Assembly (NCBI RefSeq): GCF_016097405.1
Contig: NZ_JAEHGD010000001.1
Span: 319,003-383,002 of the forward strand
Direction: 5' to 3'
DNA: 64,000 nucleotides
From: a methane-oxidizing endosymbiont of Gigantopelta aegis
GTDB taxonomy: Bacteria > Pseudomonadota > Gammaproteobacteria > Methylococcales > Methylomonadaceae
Shown here one piece after another: positions 35,336 to 43,975 of this stretch (positions are counted from its first letter, which is position 1; the number at the start of each line of letters is the position of its first letter). Under the pieces are notes generated by a model, which saw only the letters and a program-made list of their open reading frames with translations, had not been told where the DNA came from and ran no database searches. A program made the translations under genes and the position numbers.

Positions 35336-35637
35336 TGTTATATGCCATCATTTGCGAAGATGAGGCTGGCAGCCTGGAAAAACGCCTCAAAACACGTCCC
35401 GCTCACTTAGAACGCTTGCTCGCATTACAAGATCAGGGGCGACTGGTTTTGGCCGGCCCCTTCCCCGCTATCGATACTGAAAATCCTGGTGAGGCCGGGT
35501 TTAGCGGCAGCTTGATTGTGGCTGACTTTCCTAGTTTAACAGAAGCAAAAAATTGGGCGGAACACGACCCTTATCGTCAGGCCGGTGTTTATAAAAACGT
35601 AACCGTAAAACCCTTTAAACAAGTATTTCCACAATGA
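35335..35637 (+). CDS. yciI: YciI family protein
   Basis: A 100-residue ferredoxin-like alpha/beta protein. It begins [45 protein letters not shown], with the YciI conserved His in the RPAHLERL helix and Asp in [17 protein letters not shown]. The end is [14 protein letters not shown]. Function is uncertain; structural studies suggest a dimeric enzyme. Start and stop codons overlap the neighbours by one and four bases, indicating translational coupling in the yciB-yciI-bolA unit. Confidence 0.94.
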   Translation: MLYAIICEDEAGSLEKRLKTRPAHLERLLALQDQGRLVLAGPFPAIDTENPGEAGFSGSLIVADFPSLTEAKNWAEHDPYRQAGVYKNVTVKPFKQVFPQ

Positions 35638-35912
35638 CAGCAGAACATATAAAACAAAAACTAAATCAAGCATTACAACCCGACACGCTTGAAATTATCG
35701 ATAACAGCGCCGCTCATGCCGGACACGCGGGCACACAAAGTGGCGGCGGACACTATCATGTCACCATCGTTGCCGAAATCTTTAACGGTAAATCACAAGT
35801 TCAGCGCCATCAATTAATTTATAAAGCCTTGGGCGATTTGATGAAAAATGAAATTCATGCCTTAGGTATTCATGCTCTAACCCCTTCGGAAAAAACAAAA
35901 GGAACGCAATAA
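35634..35912 (+). CDS. BolA family protein
   Basis: A 92-residue protein with the BolA fold: [15 protein letters not shown]-like segment here as [19 protein letters not shown], then [31 protein letters not shown] and [12 protein letters not shown]. The conserved His in the loop and the second His in RHQ can coordinate an iron-sulphur cluster together with a monothiol glutaredoxin. It is short and basic, closer to the BolA/YrbA class of stress and iron homeostasis proteins. It overlaps yciI by four bases and is followed directly by the parvulin lipoprotein gene. Confidence 0.93.
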   Translation: MTAEHIKQKLNQALQPDTLEIIDNSAAHAGHAGTQSGGGHYHVTIVAEIFNGKSQVQRHQLIYKALGDLMKNEIHALGIHALTPSEKTKGTQ

Positions 35913-36965
35913 ATGAAAAAAACGCTCATCCCCGTTATTTTAGTCAGCTCTTCCCTGCTACTTTCAGGCTGTATTGAACAAAAAAATAATACAGATTCTA
36001 CGCAAAATGCATCTGTCGTTAAAAAAGAAGATGCGGTTGCCGTCGTCAATGGTAAATATATCAGTAAACAGGAACTGGACCGCTTAAAACAGCAAATTTC
36101 CCAGCGTATGCAAGGTCAGTCAATTTCTGATCAGCAATTACTCGAAGAATTGATCCGTCGGGAAATTATTGTCCAGCAAGCTGAAAAAGAAGGACTGGAT
36201 AAAACGCCTGAGTTTCAAGCCAAGTTAAATGAAATTAAGACTTCATTACTGACCCAGGCTTATTTACAGGATTACCTGAAAAAACATCCGGTAACCGACG
36301 AGGAATTGAAAGCCGAATACGATGCGATGATTGGCCAGCAAGGCGGCACAGAGTTTAAAGCGCGTCATATTCTGGTCAAAAGCAAAGACGAAGCCGATAA
36401 AATCATCGCTGAACTGAATAAAGGCGCCGATTTTGCCAAATTGGCCAAAGAAAAATCAACCGGACCTTCCGGCCCACAAGGCGGCGACTTAGGTTGGTTT
36501 ACAGCAGACAAAATGGTCAAACCTTTCTCTGATGCTGTAATGGCGCTAGAAGATGGGAAATACACGACTGAGCCGGTAAAAACTCAATTTGGTTGGCATG
36601 TTATTTTGCGTGAACAATCCAGAAAACAGACGCCACCGCCTTTTGAAGCGGTAAAAATGCAACTGCAACCTATGTTGCAACGTAAAAAAATTCAACAGTT
36701 ATTAGAGGATTTGAAAAAACAGGCTAAAGTTGAAATATTGCTGCAAGAACCGGTTAAGCCGAAAAGCATAGAAGAGACAGCCAAAACAGCTGTTGAACAC
36801 GTTGAATCGGCAACCAAAGAAACGGCCGATAACGTAGAGAAAACGGTAGCCGAGTCTGCCGACAAGACTAAAGCAGCGGTGACTGATGCGGTCGAGTCAG
36901 CTAAACAAGGTGCTGAAAAATTAACCGAAAAAGCTACTGATTCGATAAAAGCTGTTACCCAATAA
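35913..36965 (+). CDS. Parvulin-type peptidylprolyl isomerase lipoprotein with LEA-like tail
   Basis: The 350-residue protein starts with a lipoprotein signal ending LLLSGC. A SurA-like N-terminal helical part (residues about 40-130) is followed by a PpiC/rotamase domain (about 145-240: KARHILVKSKDEADKIIAELNKGADFAKLAKEKST, GGDLGWF, QFGWHVI). The last 70 residues are an amphipathic Ala/Lys/Glu/Thr repeat (AKTAVEHVESATKETADNVEKTV...) like late-embryogenesis or apolipoprotein helices. It is probably a periplasmic chaperone anchored in the outer membrane. It begins one base after the bolA stop. A hairpin terminator follows. Confidence 0.88.
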   Translation: MKKTLIPVILVSSSLLLSGCIEQKNNTDSTQNASVVKKEDAVAVVNGKYISKQELDRLKQQISQRMQGQSISDQQLLEELIRREIIVQQAEKEGLDKTPEFQAKLNEIKTSLLTQAYLQDYLKKHPVTDEELKAEYDAMIGQQGGTEFKARHILVKSKDEADKIIAELNKGADFAKLAKEKSTGPSGPQGGDLGWFTADKMVKPFSDAVMALEDGKYTTEPVKTQFGWHVILREQSRKQTPPPFEAVKMQLQPMLQRKKIQQLLEDLKKQAKVEILLQEPVKPKSIEETAKTAVEHVESATKETADNVEKTVAESADKTKAAVTDAVESAKQGAEKLTEKATDSIKAVTQ

Positions 36966-36998
36966 TTTTCCCGCCCTTTAGAATCCACCTATCTGTTT

Positions 36999-37032
36999 AA
37001 GCCTCGTAAGAAGTTCTTACGAGGCTTGATTT
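36999..37032 (+). terminator. Intrinsic terminator after the parvulin gene
   Basis: AAGCCTCGTAAGAA (36999-37012) pairs with TTCTTACGAGGCTT (37014-37027), followed by GATTTT. The stem is about 12 bp with a small AAGTT-type loop. It ends the yciB-yciI-bolA-ppiC unit 34 bases after the last stop. Confidence 0.75.
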
Positions 37033-37101
37033 TAATCCCAATAACCGCCATTATCAGAACAGCTTACAATTTATAAACACTAAACACGCAGGGAGAAAAA
37101 T

Positions 37102-37635
37102 ATGACTGTTCTGCACGAAGACCCTACCGAAGCCATGACTAGCCGTTTGAAAACAAGTGGCATCTTACTGATGATCTTAGGCCTCTTAGGGATATTTGTT
37201 CCACAAATGCTCTCATTATTTGTCGAGGGCTTTCTGGCTGCGATTATGCTAATTGGGGGCGCAGTTTCGGCCTACAATACCTATCATTTTAATCGTACAA
37301 ACTTCACGGATTGGCTAAAGCCACTGATTTTAATTGTCGGTGGGTTTTTATTGCTGGTTTATCCTAGTTCAGGCATTGCGGCAATTATTTTGGTGCTGTC
37401 ATTTTATTTTTTCACCGATGCATTCGCCAGCTTTGCCATGAGCTATGACCGTTACCCGCAGCCCGGTTGGTTTTGGATGACGCTGAATGGTGTCTTGTCC
37501 GCATTATTGGCGGCATTGATTCTGGTCGGCTGGCCCGAAAGTTCGTTGATGTATCTGGGGGTTTTCATTGCCATCAGCCTGATTTTTGATGGACTGGTTT
37601 TATTTATGCTGTCACGCGCAATGCAAATAGATTAA
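37102..37635 (+). CDS. HdeD family acid-resistance membrane protein
   Basis: A 177-residue membrane protein with six hydrophobic helices in three pairs (ILLMILGLLGIFVPQMLSL, GFLAAIMLIGGAVSAYN, WLKPLILIVGGFLLLVYPSSG and so on), matching the DUF308/HdeD family. E. coli HdeD contributes to acid resistance at high cell density. Here it precedes an HlyD-type exporter by 33 bases and reads in the same direction; the pairing of HdeD-like genes with HlyD/ABC exporters is common. GGGAGA is found about seven bases before the ATG. Confidence 0.86.
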   Translation: MTVLHEDPTEAMTSRLKTSGILLMILGLLGIFVPQMLSLFVEGFLAAIMLIGGAVSAYNTYHFNRTNFTDWLKPLILIVGGFLLLVYPSSGIAAIILVLSFYFFTDAFASFAMSYDRYPQPGWFWMTLNGVLSALLAALILVGWPESSLMYLGVFIAISLIFDGLVLFMLSRAMQID

Positions 37636-37668
37636 ACCTGTTTATACTTTTACCCGGAAACTGAAGCC

Positions 37669-38700
37669 ATGTCTAAGTCTCGCTTTATTGTCATTACGGG
37701 TGTTTTGATTGCATTAGCGATAATGTTTTATATTATTTCAACGCAATCATCCACGCAGAATAATGTAATAACCTTATACGGAAATATTGATATTCGTCAG
37801 GTTGAACTCACCTTCCACGACCCGGAGCATATTCAAAAGATGTGGGTTGAAGAAGGCGATAAGGTAACGCAAGGACAATTATTGGCCGAGCAGGATTTAG
37901 ACAGGTTTCAGTACCTACTGGAAAAAGCTCGGGCGCAAGTCGAAGCGCAACAACAAGTTGTACTGCGACTGGTTAATGGCTCACGACCGGAAGAAATACG
38001 ACAAACTCGAAACGATGTTAAAGCACTGGAAGCTCAGGTCGAATTTGACCAAAAAGAATATAACCGGCTCAAAAAACTGCTTAAACGCCATTTGACTTCA
38101 GCCGAATCGGTAGACCGAGCCTATGCACGATTGCGTACCGACCAGAAAAAACTAGCGGCATTAAAAGAACAATATCGCTTAGCCGTCATCGGCCCGCGCA
38201 AAGAAGATATTGCAGAGGCAAAAGCACGCCTGAAAATCTATCAGAACGATCTGAAACTGGCCCAAAAAAATCTCCAGGATGCACATTTATATGCGCCACA
38301 TGCCGGCATTATTCAGGATAGAATTCTGGAACCTGGCGATATGGCTGATTTACGCACACCTGTCTTTACATTAGCACTGACGAATTCGGTTTGGGCACGG
38401 GTCTATGTTTCGGAAACGCGGCTTGGCCAAATCAAATATGGCATGCCGGCCCGGATATTCTCAGACAGTTATCCTGATAAACCCTATATCGGTTGGATTG
38501 GTTTTATTTCACCCACCGCCGAATTCACCCCAAAAACTGTCGAAACGCCGGAGCTTCGTACCAGCTTGGTTTATCAAGTTCGCATTTTCGCCTGTGATGC
38601 TCATGATGAGCTACGCCTAGGCATGCCGGTAACGGTTAAAATCGATACCACTGTCACAACACGCATAAAACAAGCCACGGATTGCCCAGTAGCATCATGA
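37669..38700 (+). CDS. HlyD-family periplasmic adaptor (YhiI-like)
   Basis: A 343-residue membrane fusion protein: one N-terminal helix (FIVITGVLIALAIMFYIIS), a barrel-like lipoyl half, a long alpha hairpin (about residues 85-215), the second lipoyl half LYAPHAGIIQDRILEPGDMAD and a beta-barrel domain. It would connect the inner-membrane ABC exporter encoded next to an outer membrane channel not seen here. Its stop overlaps the ATG of the ATPase gene (ATGA). The set resembles YhiI-RbbA-YhhJ of E. coli. Confidence 0.92.
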   Translation: MSKSRFIVITGVLIALAIMFYIISTQSSTQNNVITLYGNIDIRQVELTFHDPEHIQKMWVEEGDKVTQGQLLAEQDLDRFQYLLEKARAQVEAQQQVVLRLVNGSRPEEIRQTRNDVKALEAQVEFDQKEYNRLKKLLKRHLTSAESVDRAYARLRTDQKKLAALKEQYRLAVIGPRKEDIAEAKARLKIYQNDLKLAQKNLQDAHLYAPHAGIIQDRILEPGDMADLRTPVFTLALTNSVWARVYVSETRLGQIKYGMPARIFSDSYPDKPYIGWIGFISPTAEFTPKTVETPELRTSLVYQVRIFACDAHDELRLGMPVTVKIDTTVTTRIKQATDCPVAS

Positions 38701-40433
38701 CGGCAAACCGGCCGCTACCGCTGGATTTTCAGCATGTCAGCAAAACCTTCAGTATCGAAAAGCGTACGGTTGAGGCGTTAAAGCAACTCAGCCTTACGAT
38801 CGAAGAGAATTCCGTTACCGCCCTGGTTGGGCCCGATGGCGCCGGCAAAACCACCCTGTTAAGGTTGGCAGCAGGATTGTATTTGCCAAATACCGGCCAA
38901 ATTCGTATTTTTGGCTATGACACACGCCAATATAGCGATCAAATCCATGTCATGATCGGTTATATGCCCCAGCGTTTTGGTTTGTATGAAGACTTAACTG
39001 TGGCCGAAAACCTCAACCTTTATGCTGACTTACATCATGTTTCCATGGCGGACCGGCAATATCGGTTTGATGACTTAATGGTCATGACCGGCCTTTCAGC
39101 ATTTACCGACCGCCTGGCAGGAAAACTATCAGGTGGTATGAAGCAGAAACTAGGCCTAGCCTGCACCCTGTTGAGTGAACCCCGTTTATTACTGCTCGAT
39201 GAACCGAGCGTGGGGGTTGACCCAGTTTCAAGGCGTGAATTATGGCGTATTATTCAGCATCAGGTTAAACAGAAAGGCACCACAGTCTTATTGAGTACCG
39301 CCTACATGGATGAAGCTGAACGTTGTGACAAGGTGGTGCTGGTCGATGATGGCGAAATACTGGCGCAGGACACACCGGAACATTTTAAAGCGCATTTGAG
39401 CGGTCATTGCTTTCGATTGCAGCATACCCGCTTGACCCATCGGCAATTACAGAGCCGTCTGCACGCCTTTGAGGATATTATTGACTCGATTATTCAAGGG
39501 GAATCTGTTCGGGTTGTGTGCAGACAAACGAAATTACCTGATTTTCCAGCTGATATCGCTGAACACTTGAAGATCAGCCCTGCCGAGGCTGGCCTTGAAG
39601 ATGCCTTCATCAGTCTGTTACGCAGGCGTCATCCCACCACGCCTCAACCCCCTTTACAACTCAATCATATAAACAGTAAAAATCATGCACTTGATGTGAT
39701 TCGTGTCGAACAGGTCGACCGTTGGTTTGGTCAGTTTCAGGCAGTCAAAAAACTCAATTTCAGTGTAAAACGCGGGGAGATTTTCGGTTTACTGGGGGCA
39801 AATGGCGCAGGGAAAACGACAACATTCAGGATGTTATGCGGCTTGTTGCCCGTGTCTAATGGGCAGCTCAGTGTGGCCGGCGTTGATTTACGGACCGCCG
39901 CCGCTAAAGCACGGGCAAAAATCGGCTATATGTCACAAAAATTTTCGCTTTACGCCAATCTTAGTGTGCAGCAGAATCTGGATTTTTTCAGCAGTGCCTA
40001 TGGATTGAAAAACCAGCGCCGCAAGCAGCGTATTCAGTGGGCTGTCGAACAATTTGACTTAAAAAAAGACCTCAACAGTAATAGTGGCGACCTGCCCTTA
40101 GGCTATAAACAACGTTTAGCAATGGCATGCGCCTTGATGCATGAACCTGAAATTTTATTTCTGGACGAGCCGACCTCGGGCGTCGACCCCTTGGCACGGC
40201 GCGAATTCTGGGCCCGAACCAATCAACTTGCCGCTAATGGCGTCACCGTCTTGGTGACCACACATTTTATGGAAGAAGCCGAATATTGTGACCGCCTGGT
40301 GATTATGGTTCAAGGGGAAGTTCTGATGACAGGTTCGCCTGCTGAAATCAAACAGCAGGCGATCACGGCCGAATGCCCTGAACCCACGATGGAGCAGGCC
40401 TTTATTCACCTGGTGGAGAAAAATCAATCATGA
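38697..40433 (+). CDS. Tandem ABC transporter ATP-binding protein (RbbA/YhiH-like)
   Basis: A 578-residue protein with two complete ABC ATPase domains. First: Walker A GPDGAGKTTLLRL, signature LSGGMKQKLGLACTLL, Walker B LLLLDEPSVGVDP. Second: Walker A GANGAGKTTTFRML, signature-like LPLGYKQRLAMACAL, Walker B ILFLDEPTSGVDP and switch His in TTHFMEEAE. The second signature reads LGYKQ in place of SGG-Q, so one site may be degenerate. It should drive the two permeases that follow. I use ATG 38697 overlapping the HlyD stop, not the upstream in-frame Met, and it overlaps the first permease by four bases. Confidence 0.92.
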   Translation: MTANRPLPLDFQHVSKTFSIEKRTVEALKQLSLTIEENSVTALVGPDGAGKTTLLRLAAGLYLPNTGQIRIFGYDTRQYSDQIHVMIGYMPQRFGLYEDLTVAENLNLYADLHHVSMADRQYRFDDLMVMTGLSAFTDRLAGKLSGGMKQKLGLACTLLSEPRLLLLDEPSVGVDPVSRRELWRIIQHQVKQKGTTVLLSTAYMDEAERCDKVVLVDDGEILAQDTPEHFKAHLSGHCFRLQHTRLTHRQLQSRLHAFEDIIDSIIQGESVRVVCRQTKLPDFPADIAEHLKISPAEAGLEDAFISLLRRRHPTTPQPPLQLNHINSKNHALDVIRVEQVDRWFGQFQAVKKLNFSVKRGEIFGLLGANGAGKTTTFRMLCGLLPVSNGQLSVAGVDLRTAAAKARAKIGYMSQKFSLYANLSVQQNLDFFSSAYGLKNQRRKQRIQWAVEQFDLKKDLNSNSGDLPLGYKQRLAMACALMHEPEILFLDEPTSGVDPLARREFWARTNQLAANGVTVLVTTHFMEEAEYCDRLVIMVQGEVLMTGSPAEIKQQAITAECPEPTMEQAFIHLVEKNQS

Positions 40434-41458
40434 AAATAAGTCGTATGCGCCTTAAAGGATTGGTGTTAAAGGAGTTCCTGCAAATCTGGCGCGACCCCAG
40501 CAGCTTGGCCATCGCCTTCGTGTTACCTGTTTTTTTGTTATTGTTGTTTGGTTACGGTGTCTCACTTGATGCCAAACATGTCCCCATCGGTTGGGTGATA
40601 GAAAAAACGACACCGACAAGCAGCAGTTTTATGGCTGCCTTCGGTCATTCTGAATATTTTGAAAATCATCAGTATTCCAATATGGCAGAAGCTGAACGCG
40701 CGATGCAATATCGTAAAATCAATGCCATCATTCATTTAAGGTCTGATTTTAATCGCCAGGTTTTTAAACAGAACTCGCCAGCGATTCAGGTTATTGTCGA
40801 TGGTATCGACGCCAATACCGCCCGTCTGGTTTCCGGTTATATTCAAGGTACCTGGTTCGAGTGGCTCAATCATTTGGCCATTATCAAAGGAATTCCGCTA
40901 TCTCAAACGGTCGGGATTCAGCAGCGCATCTGGTATAACAGCCAGGTTTTAAGTAAAAACTTTTTAGTCCCTGGCCTAATTGCCGTCATCATGACCTTGA
41001 TCGGCGCATTATTGACGGCGATGGTGATGGCACGTGAATGGGAACGAGGTACATTGGAAGCGATGATTGCAACGCCGGTCAATTTAATCGAGGTTTTATT
41101 GGGTAAACTCATCCCTTATTTTATTTTAGGCATGGGCGGCATGTTACTCTCCATCGGCATGGCAGTATTTTTGTTTGAAGTGCCACTACGCGGCAGCCTA
41201 TGGTTACTGTTATTATGTGGTGTTTTATTTTTACTGGTGGCATTAGGGATGGGCTTATTGATTTCCATTGTCGCCAAAAATCAATTTGTGGCCGGTCAAA
41301 TCGCGATTATTGTCACCTTCTTACCGGCCTTTATTTTATCGGGGTTTATTTTCGATATTGGCAGCATGCCGGAAGTCGTTCAGGGCTTTACCTTCTTGAT
41401 TGCCGCCCGTTATTTTGTCGCCATTTTACAAACCCTGTTTTTAAGCGGCGATGTCTGA
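40430..41458 (+). CDS. ABC-2 type permease (YhhJ-like), C-terminus cut by a 7-bp duplication
   Basis: The 342-residue protein has the ABC-2 permease plan: N-terminal helix, large periplasmic domain, then five or so helices with REWERGTLEAMIATPV. The frame stops at TGA 41456-41458 inside GATGTCTGATGTCT (41450-41463), a direct tandem repeat of the 7-mer GATGTCT. Removing one copy joins LFLSGDV to WGVVLPNMAALLLMALFFFLMT and a TAA at 41556-41558, which is the natural last helix. So the visible protein lacks its final helix. It could be inactive, or the duplication could revert by slippage. Confidence 0.85.
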   Translation: MKISRMRLKGLVLKEFLQIWRDPSSLAIAFVLPVFLLLLFGYGVSLDAKHVPIGWVIEKTTPTSSSFMAAFGHSEYFENHQYSNMAEAERAMQYRKINAIIHLRSDFNRQVFKQNSPAIQVIVDGIDANTARLVSGYIQGTWFEWLNHLAIIKGIPLSQTVGIQQRIWYNSQVLSKNFLVPGLIAVIMTLIGALLTAMVMAREWERGTLEAMIATPVNLIEVLLGKLIPYFILGMGGMLLSIGMAVFLFEVPLRGSLWLLLLCGVLFLLVALGMGLLISIVAKNQFVAGQIAIIVTFLPAFILSGFIFDIGSMPEVVQGFTFLIAARYFVAILQTLFLSGDV

Positions 41459-41558
41459 TGTCTGGGGTGTGGTTTTGCCGAATATGGCGGCATTATTGCT
41501 CATGGCACTGTTCTTTTTCCTGATGACCTTAAAAAAATCTCCCCGGCGCTTGGAGTAA

Positions 41559-42662
41559 ATGATGCTTTTTGCCCTGATTATCAAGGAATTTCTAGCTATC
41601 CTCCGAGACCCTAAAAGCCGCTTTGTATTGATTGGTCCACCGATTATCCAGCTTTTTGTGTTCGGCTATGGCGCAACCTATGATTTAAACCATGTGCCGA
41701 TTGCTATTTATGATGAAGCAAACAGTGTTGAATCCCGGCGGCTGATTGCACGATTTGATGCCTCACCCGCATTTAGCCGGGAAATAACCCTGACTCATCA
41801 GCAGCAAATTGCAGAGGTACTAGACAACAAAGATGTTCTAGCTGTTATTCATATTCACCCCCAATTTGATCGCGATTTGGCACGTGGAAAAACGGCTAAT
41901 ATACAAATTATAATCGATGGCCGCGACTCAAATACGGCTTTAATTGCATTAAATTATATGCAAACCATTCTGGCGAAATACAACTTGGCAATGGCACAGA
42001 GGCACCATACCCCATTGCCAGCAGCTCGCTTACAGATTCGTGCCTGGTTCAATCCTAATCTTAACAGTCAGTGGTTTATCGTTACGGGGATTATCGGTTT
42101 GCTGACACTGGTTGTGACTGTTCTTGTCACAGCTCTATCTGTCGCTCGTGAACGTGAGCAAGGTACCTTTGATCAACTCCTAGTAACGCCGCTGACACCC
42201 TTTCAGATTCTGGTCGGTAAAGCGGTTCCGGGTTTGGTTGTCGGCCTACTTGAAGCCAGTTTTATTATCTTTATGGCGGTTTTCTGGTTCAACATTCCCT
42301 TCGTAGGGCATTTAAGTGCATTATATTTGGGGATTTTTCTGTTTGTTTTTTCGGTTATCGGTATTGGCTTGATGATTTCGTCAATTTGTGTCACTCAGCA
42401 ACAAGGGCTGCTCGGTGCATTCTTGTTCATCGTTCCGGCGGTTATTCTTTCGGGCTTCGCCACCCCGATTGCTAATATGCCGCCACTGGTTCAGGACCTG
42501 ACCCTGATCAACCCGTTACGCTATTTTCTGATTATTGTACGAGGTGTTTTTCTGGAAGGATTACCGGCTGAGGTTTTATTCAATCAATATTGGCCACTGG
42601 CCATCATCGGCTTGTTGACATTGAGTCTTGCGGCTTGGCTATTTCGGCATCGCATGTATTGA
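41559..42662 (+). CDS. ABC-2 type transporter permease
   Basis: A 367-residue permease paralogous to the preceding gene. It has an N-terminal helix (FVLIGPPIIQLFVFGYGATYDL), a periplasmic domain of about 140 residues and a C-terminal set of helices with SVAREREQGTFDQLLVTPL and LGAFLFIVPAVILSGFATPI. It forms the heteromeric exporter with the first permease. This copy is intact and ends in a helix and RHRMY. It begins at the base following the stop of the repaired frame of the previous gene, which shows that the original operon order had no spacer. The end of the operon is marked only by ATTGTG/CACAAT near 42664-42685. Confidence 0.92.
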   Translation: MMLFALIIKEFLAILRDPKSRFVLIGPPIIQLFVFGYGATYDLNHVPIAIYDEANSVESRRLIARFDASPAFSREITLTHQQQIAEVLDNKDVLAVIHIHPQFDRDLARGKTANIQIIIDGRDSNTALIALNYMQTILAKYNLAMAQRHHTPLPAARLQIRAWFNPNLNSQWFIVTGIIGLLTLVVTVLVTALSVAREREQGTFDQLLVTPLTPFQILVGKAVPGLVVGLLEASFIIFMAVFWFNIPFVGHLSALYLGIFLFVFSVIGIGLMISSICVTQQQGLLGAFLFIVPAVILSGFATPIANMPPLVQDLTLINPLRYFLIIVRGVFLEGLPAEVLFNQYWPLAIIGLLTLSLAAWLFRHRMY

Positions 42663-42762
42663 ATTGTGCGATTTATCTCACAATCTATATAAATTCATAT
42701 TGCAAGATATGAGTTTAAGCTTCTATTATTACGATTGATTAAAAAGACTTCTGGAGTCTGTT

Positions 42763-43017
42763 ATGAATATTACACCGACCAATAGTGCTCTTAACTTATT
42801 CAACAGTTCGCAGCAAAAAGCGACTGACGCTGCGCAAACTATCGCTCAGGCTAGTGTTAGCAAAAATGAAGTCGGCGGTAGCAAAGATGTCAAATCCGGC
42901 GATCTCTTTAAACCAGTCACTCAATTAAAAGAAGCCAAACTTGAGGCGCAATCGGCCACTAAAATCCTGCAAACCGATCAGGAAACGCAAAAAGCTATTA
43001 TCGATTTATTTGCCTGA
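42763..43017 (+). CDS. Small hypothetical protein
   Basis: An 84-residue polar protein without signal peptide or membrane helix: MNITPTNSALNLFNSSQQKATDAAQTIAQ at the start and QSATKILQTDQETQKAIIDLFA at the end. The layout (Ser/Asn-rich start, Ala-rich middle and a C-terminal helix with TDQETQKAIIDL) resembles small proteins found near flagellar or motility genes, but I cannot name a family. CTGGAG about nine bases upstream may be its ribosome site. Its end overlaps the opposite-strand sulfatase-modifying-like gene by 12 bases. Confidence 0.5.
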   Translation: MNITPTNSALNLFNSSQQKATDAAQTIAQASVSKNEVGGSKDVKSGDLFKPVTQLKEAKLEAQSATKILQTDQETQKAIIDLFA

Positions 43018-43953
43018 TATAAACGCGCGACGTAGTGTTTTCTTTTGCACCTTAACCAACCTAAAGCCCCAGGTTGACAGTCTCACCCAGGGGCTTTGCC
43101 AATTCCTATAATCCAGGCGGCTGCGCTCAGGTTCCGCATTCCAGCCTCCACCCCGAACAGCAATAAATTCAGGATTATCTTTCAAATTGACACAGCGTTG
43201 CTCTTGCCCCGCATAATCAGGCTTAAATTCCGAACACGTCCACTCCCAAACATTACCGATCATATCGTATAACTGATAAGGATTCGGCAAAAATGTTTTA
43301 ACCGGTGCCGCATATACAAAACCATCATCACAATGGTATGAAACAATCCCTTTAGCATTAAAAAACAATGCATTATTTAAATCAAAAATATTGCTATATC
43401 GACAGGCCAAATCCGGGTTATTCCCCCAAAAATAATCGTTATTTCGCCCTGCCCTTGCCGCATATTCCCATTCGGCTTCGGTGGGCAGGCGGTAATGTTC
43501 ACCAGTTTCTGCATTCAACCAGGTGATATAGGCCTGAATATCATAATAATTGACGCAACTGACAGGTTGTCTGTCATCAATTTCCCCTTGCACCGGCTGC
43601 CGCCAGTTTGCCCAGCTCCACCATCCCCACTGTTGTTTGTTTTCATCATACGACCAGCAACCAGGCTTAAGATAGTCAATTTCGGCATCGGAAATATAGT
43701 TTGTCTGGGCAACAAAACGCTTAAATTCTGCAATTGTGACTTCATGCACTCCCATTTCAAAATATCGCCGGAAGCAAATCCGCTGCCCACTTCTTAACTT
43801 CTGTTCTTGTTCGAGAGAAGCAATCCGCATCTGAAAACATCCCGCCGGAATACGTTGCAGCTTAGGCTTTAGCAGGATATCTAAAGACTTAGCATTCAAT
43901 GATGATGGTGTTAAACTAACAAACAAAATCAGTCCAAAAACAAATGCAATCAT
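43006..43953 (-). CDS. SUMF1/formylglycine-generating-enzyme-like protein
   Basis: A protein of 315 residues with an N-terminal hydrophobic signal (IAFVFGLILFVSLTPSSLNAKS), then the FGE-sulfatase domain: IPAGCFQM, EMGVHEVTIAEFKRFV, VSCVNYYDIQAYITWLNAETGEHYRLPTEAEWEYAARAG, NVWEWTCSEF and VRGGGWNAEPERSRLDYRNW. The family includes formylglycine generators and EgtB/PvdO-like enzymes; the two active cysteines of true FGE are not evident, so a non-FGE periplasmic role is likely. I chose the Met at 43953, preceded by AAGGTGA, over one at 43977 whose ATG overlaps the divergent start. Confidence 0.87.
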   Translation of the reverse strand: MIAFVFGLILFVSLTPSSLNAKSLDILLKPKLQRIPAGCFQMRIASLEQEQKLRSGQRICFRRYFEMGVHEVTIAEFKRFVAQTNYISDAEIDYLKPGCWSYDENKQQWGWWSWANWRQPVQGEIDDRQPVSCVNYYDIQAYITWLNAETGEHYRLPTEAEWEYAARAGRNNDYFWGNNPDLACRYSNIFDLNNALFFNAKGIVSYHCDDGFVYAAPVKTFLPNPYQLYDMIGNVWEWTCSEFKPDYAGQEQRCVNLKDNPEFIAVRGGGWNAEPERSRLDYRNWQSPWVRLSTWGFRLVKVQKKTLRRAFISGK

Positions 43954-43975
43954 AAACGGGATCACCTTAAAGCCC

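Noticed and set aside
42664-42685. Terminator ATTGTG/CACAAT after the ABC exporter operon
   Set aside because: The stem is only six AT-rich pairs with a ten-base loop and no T-tract follows, so it was not listed as a feature.
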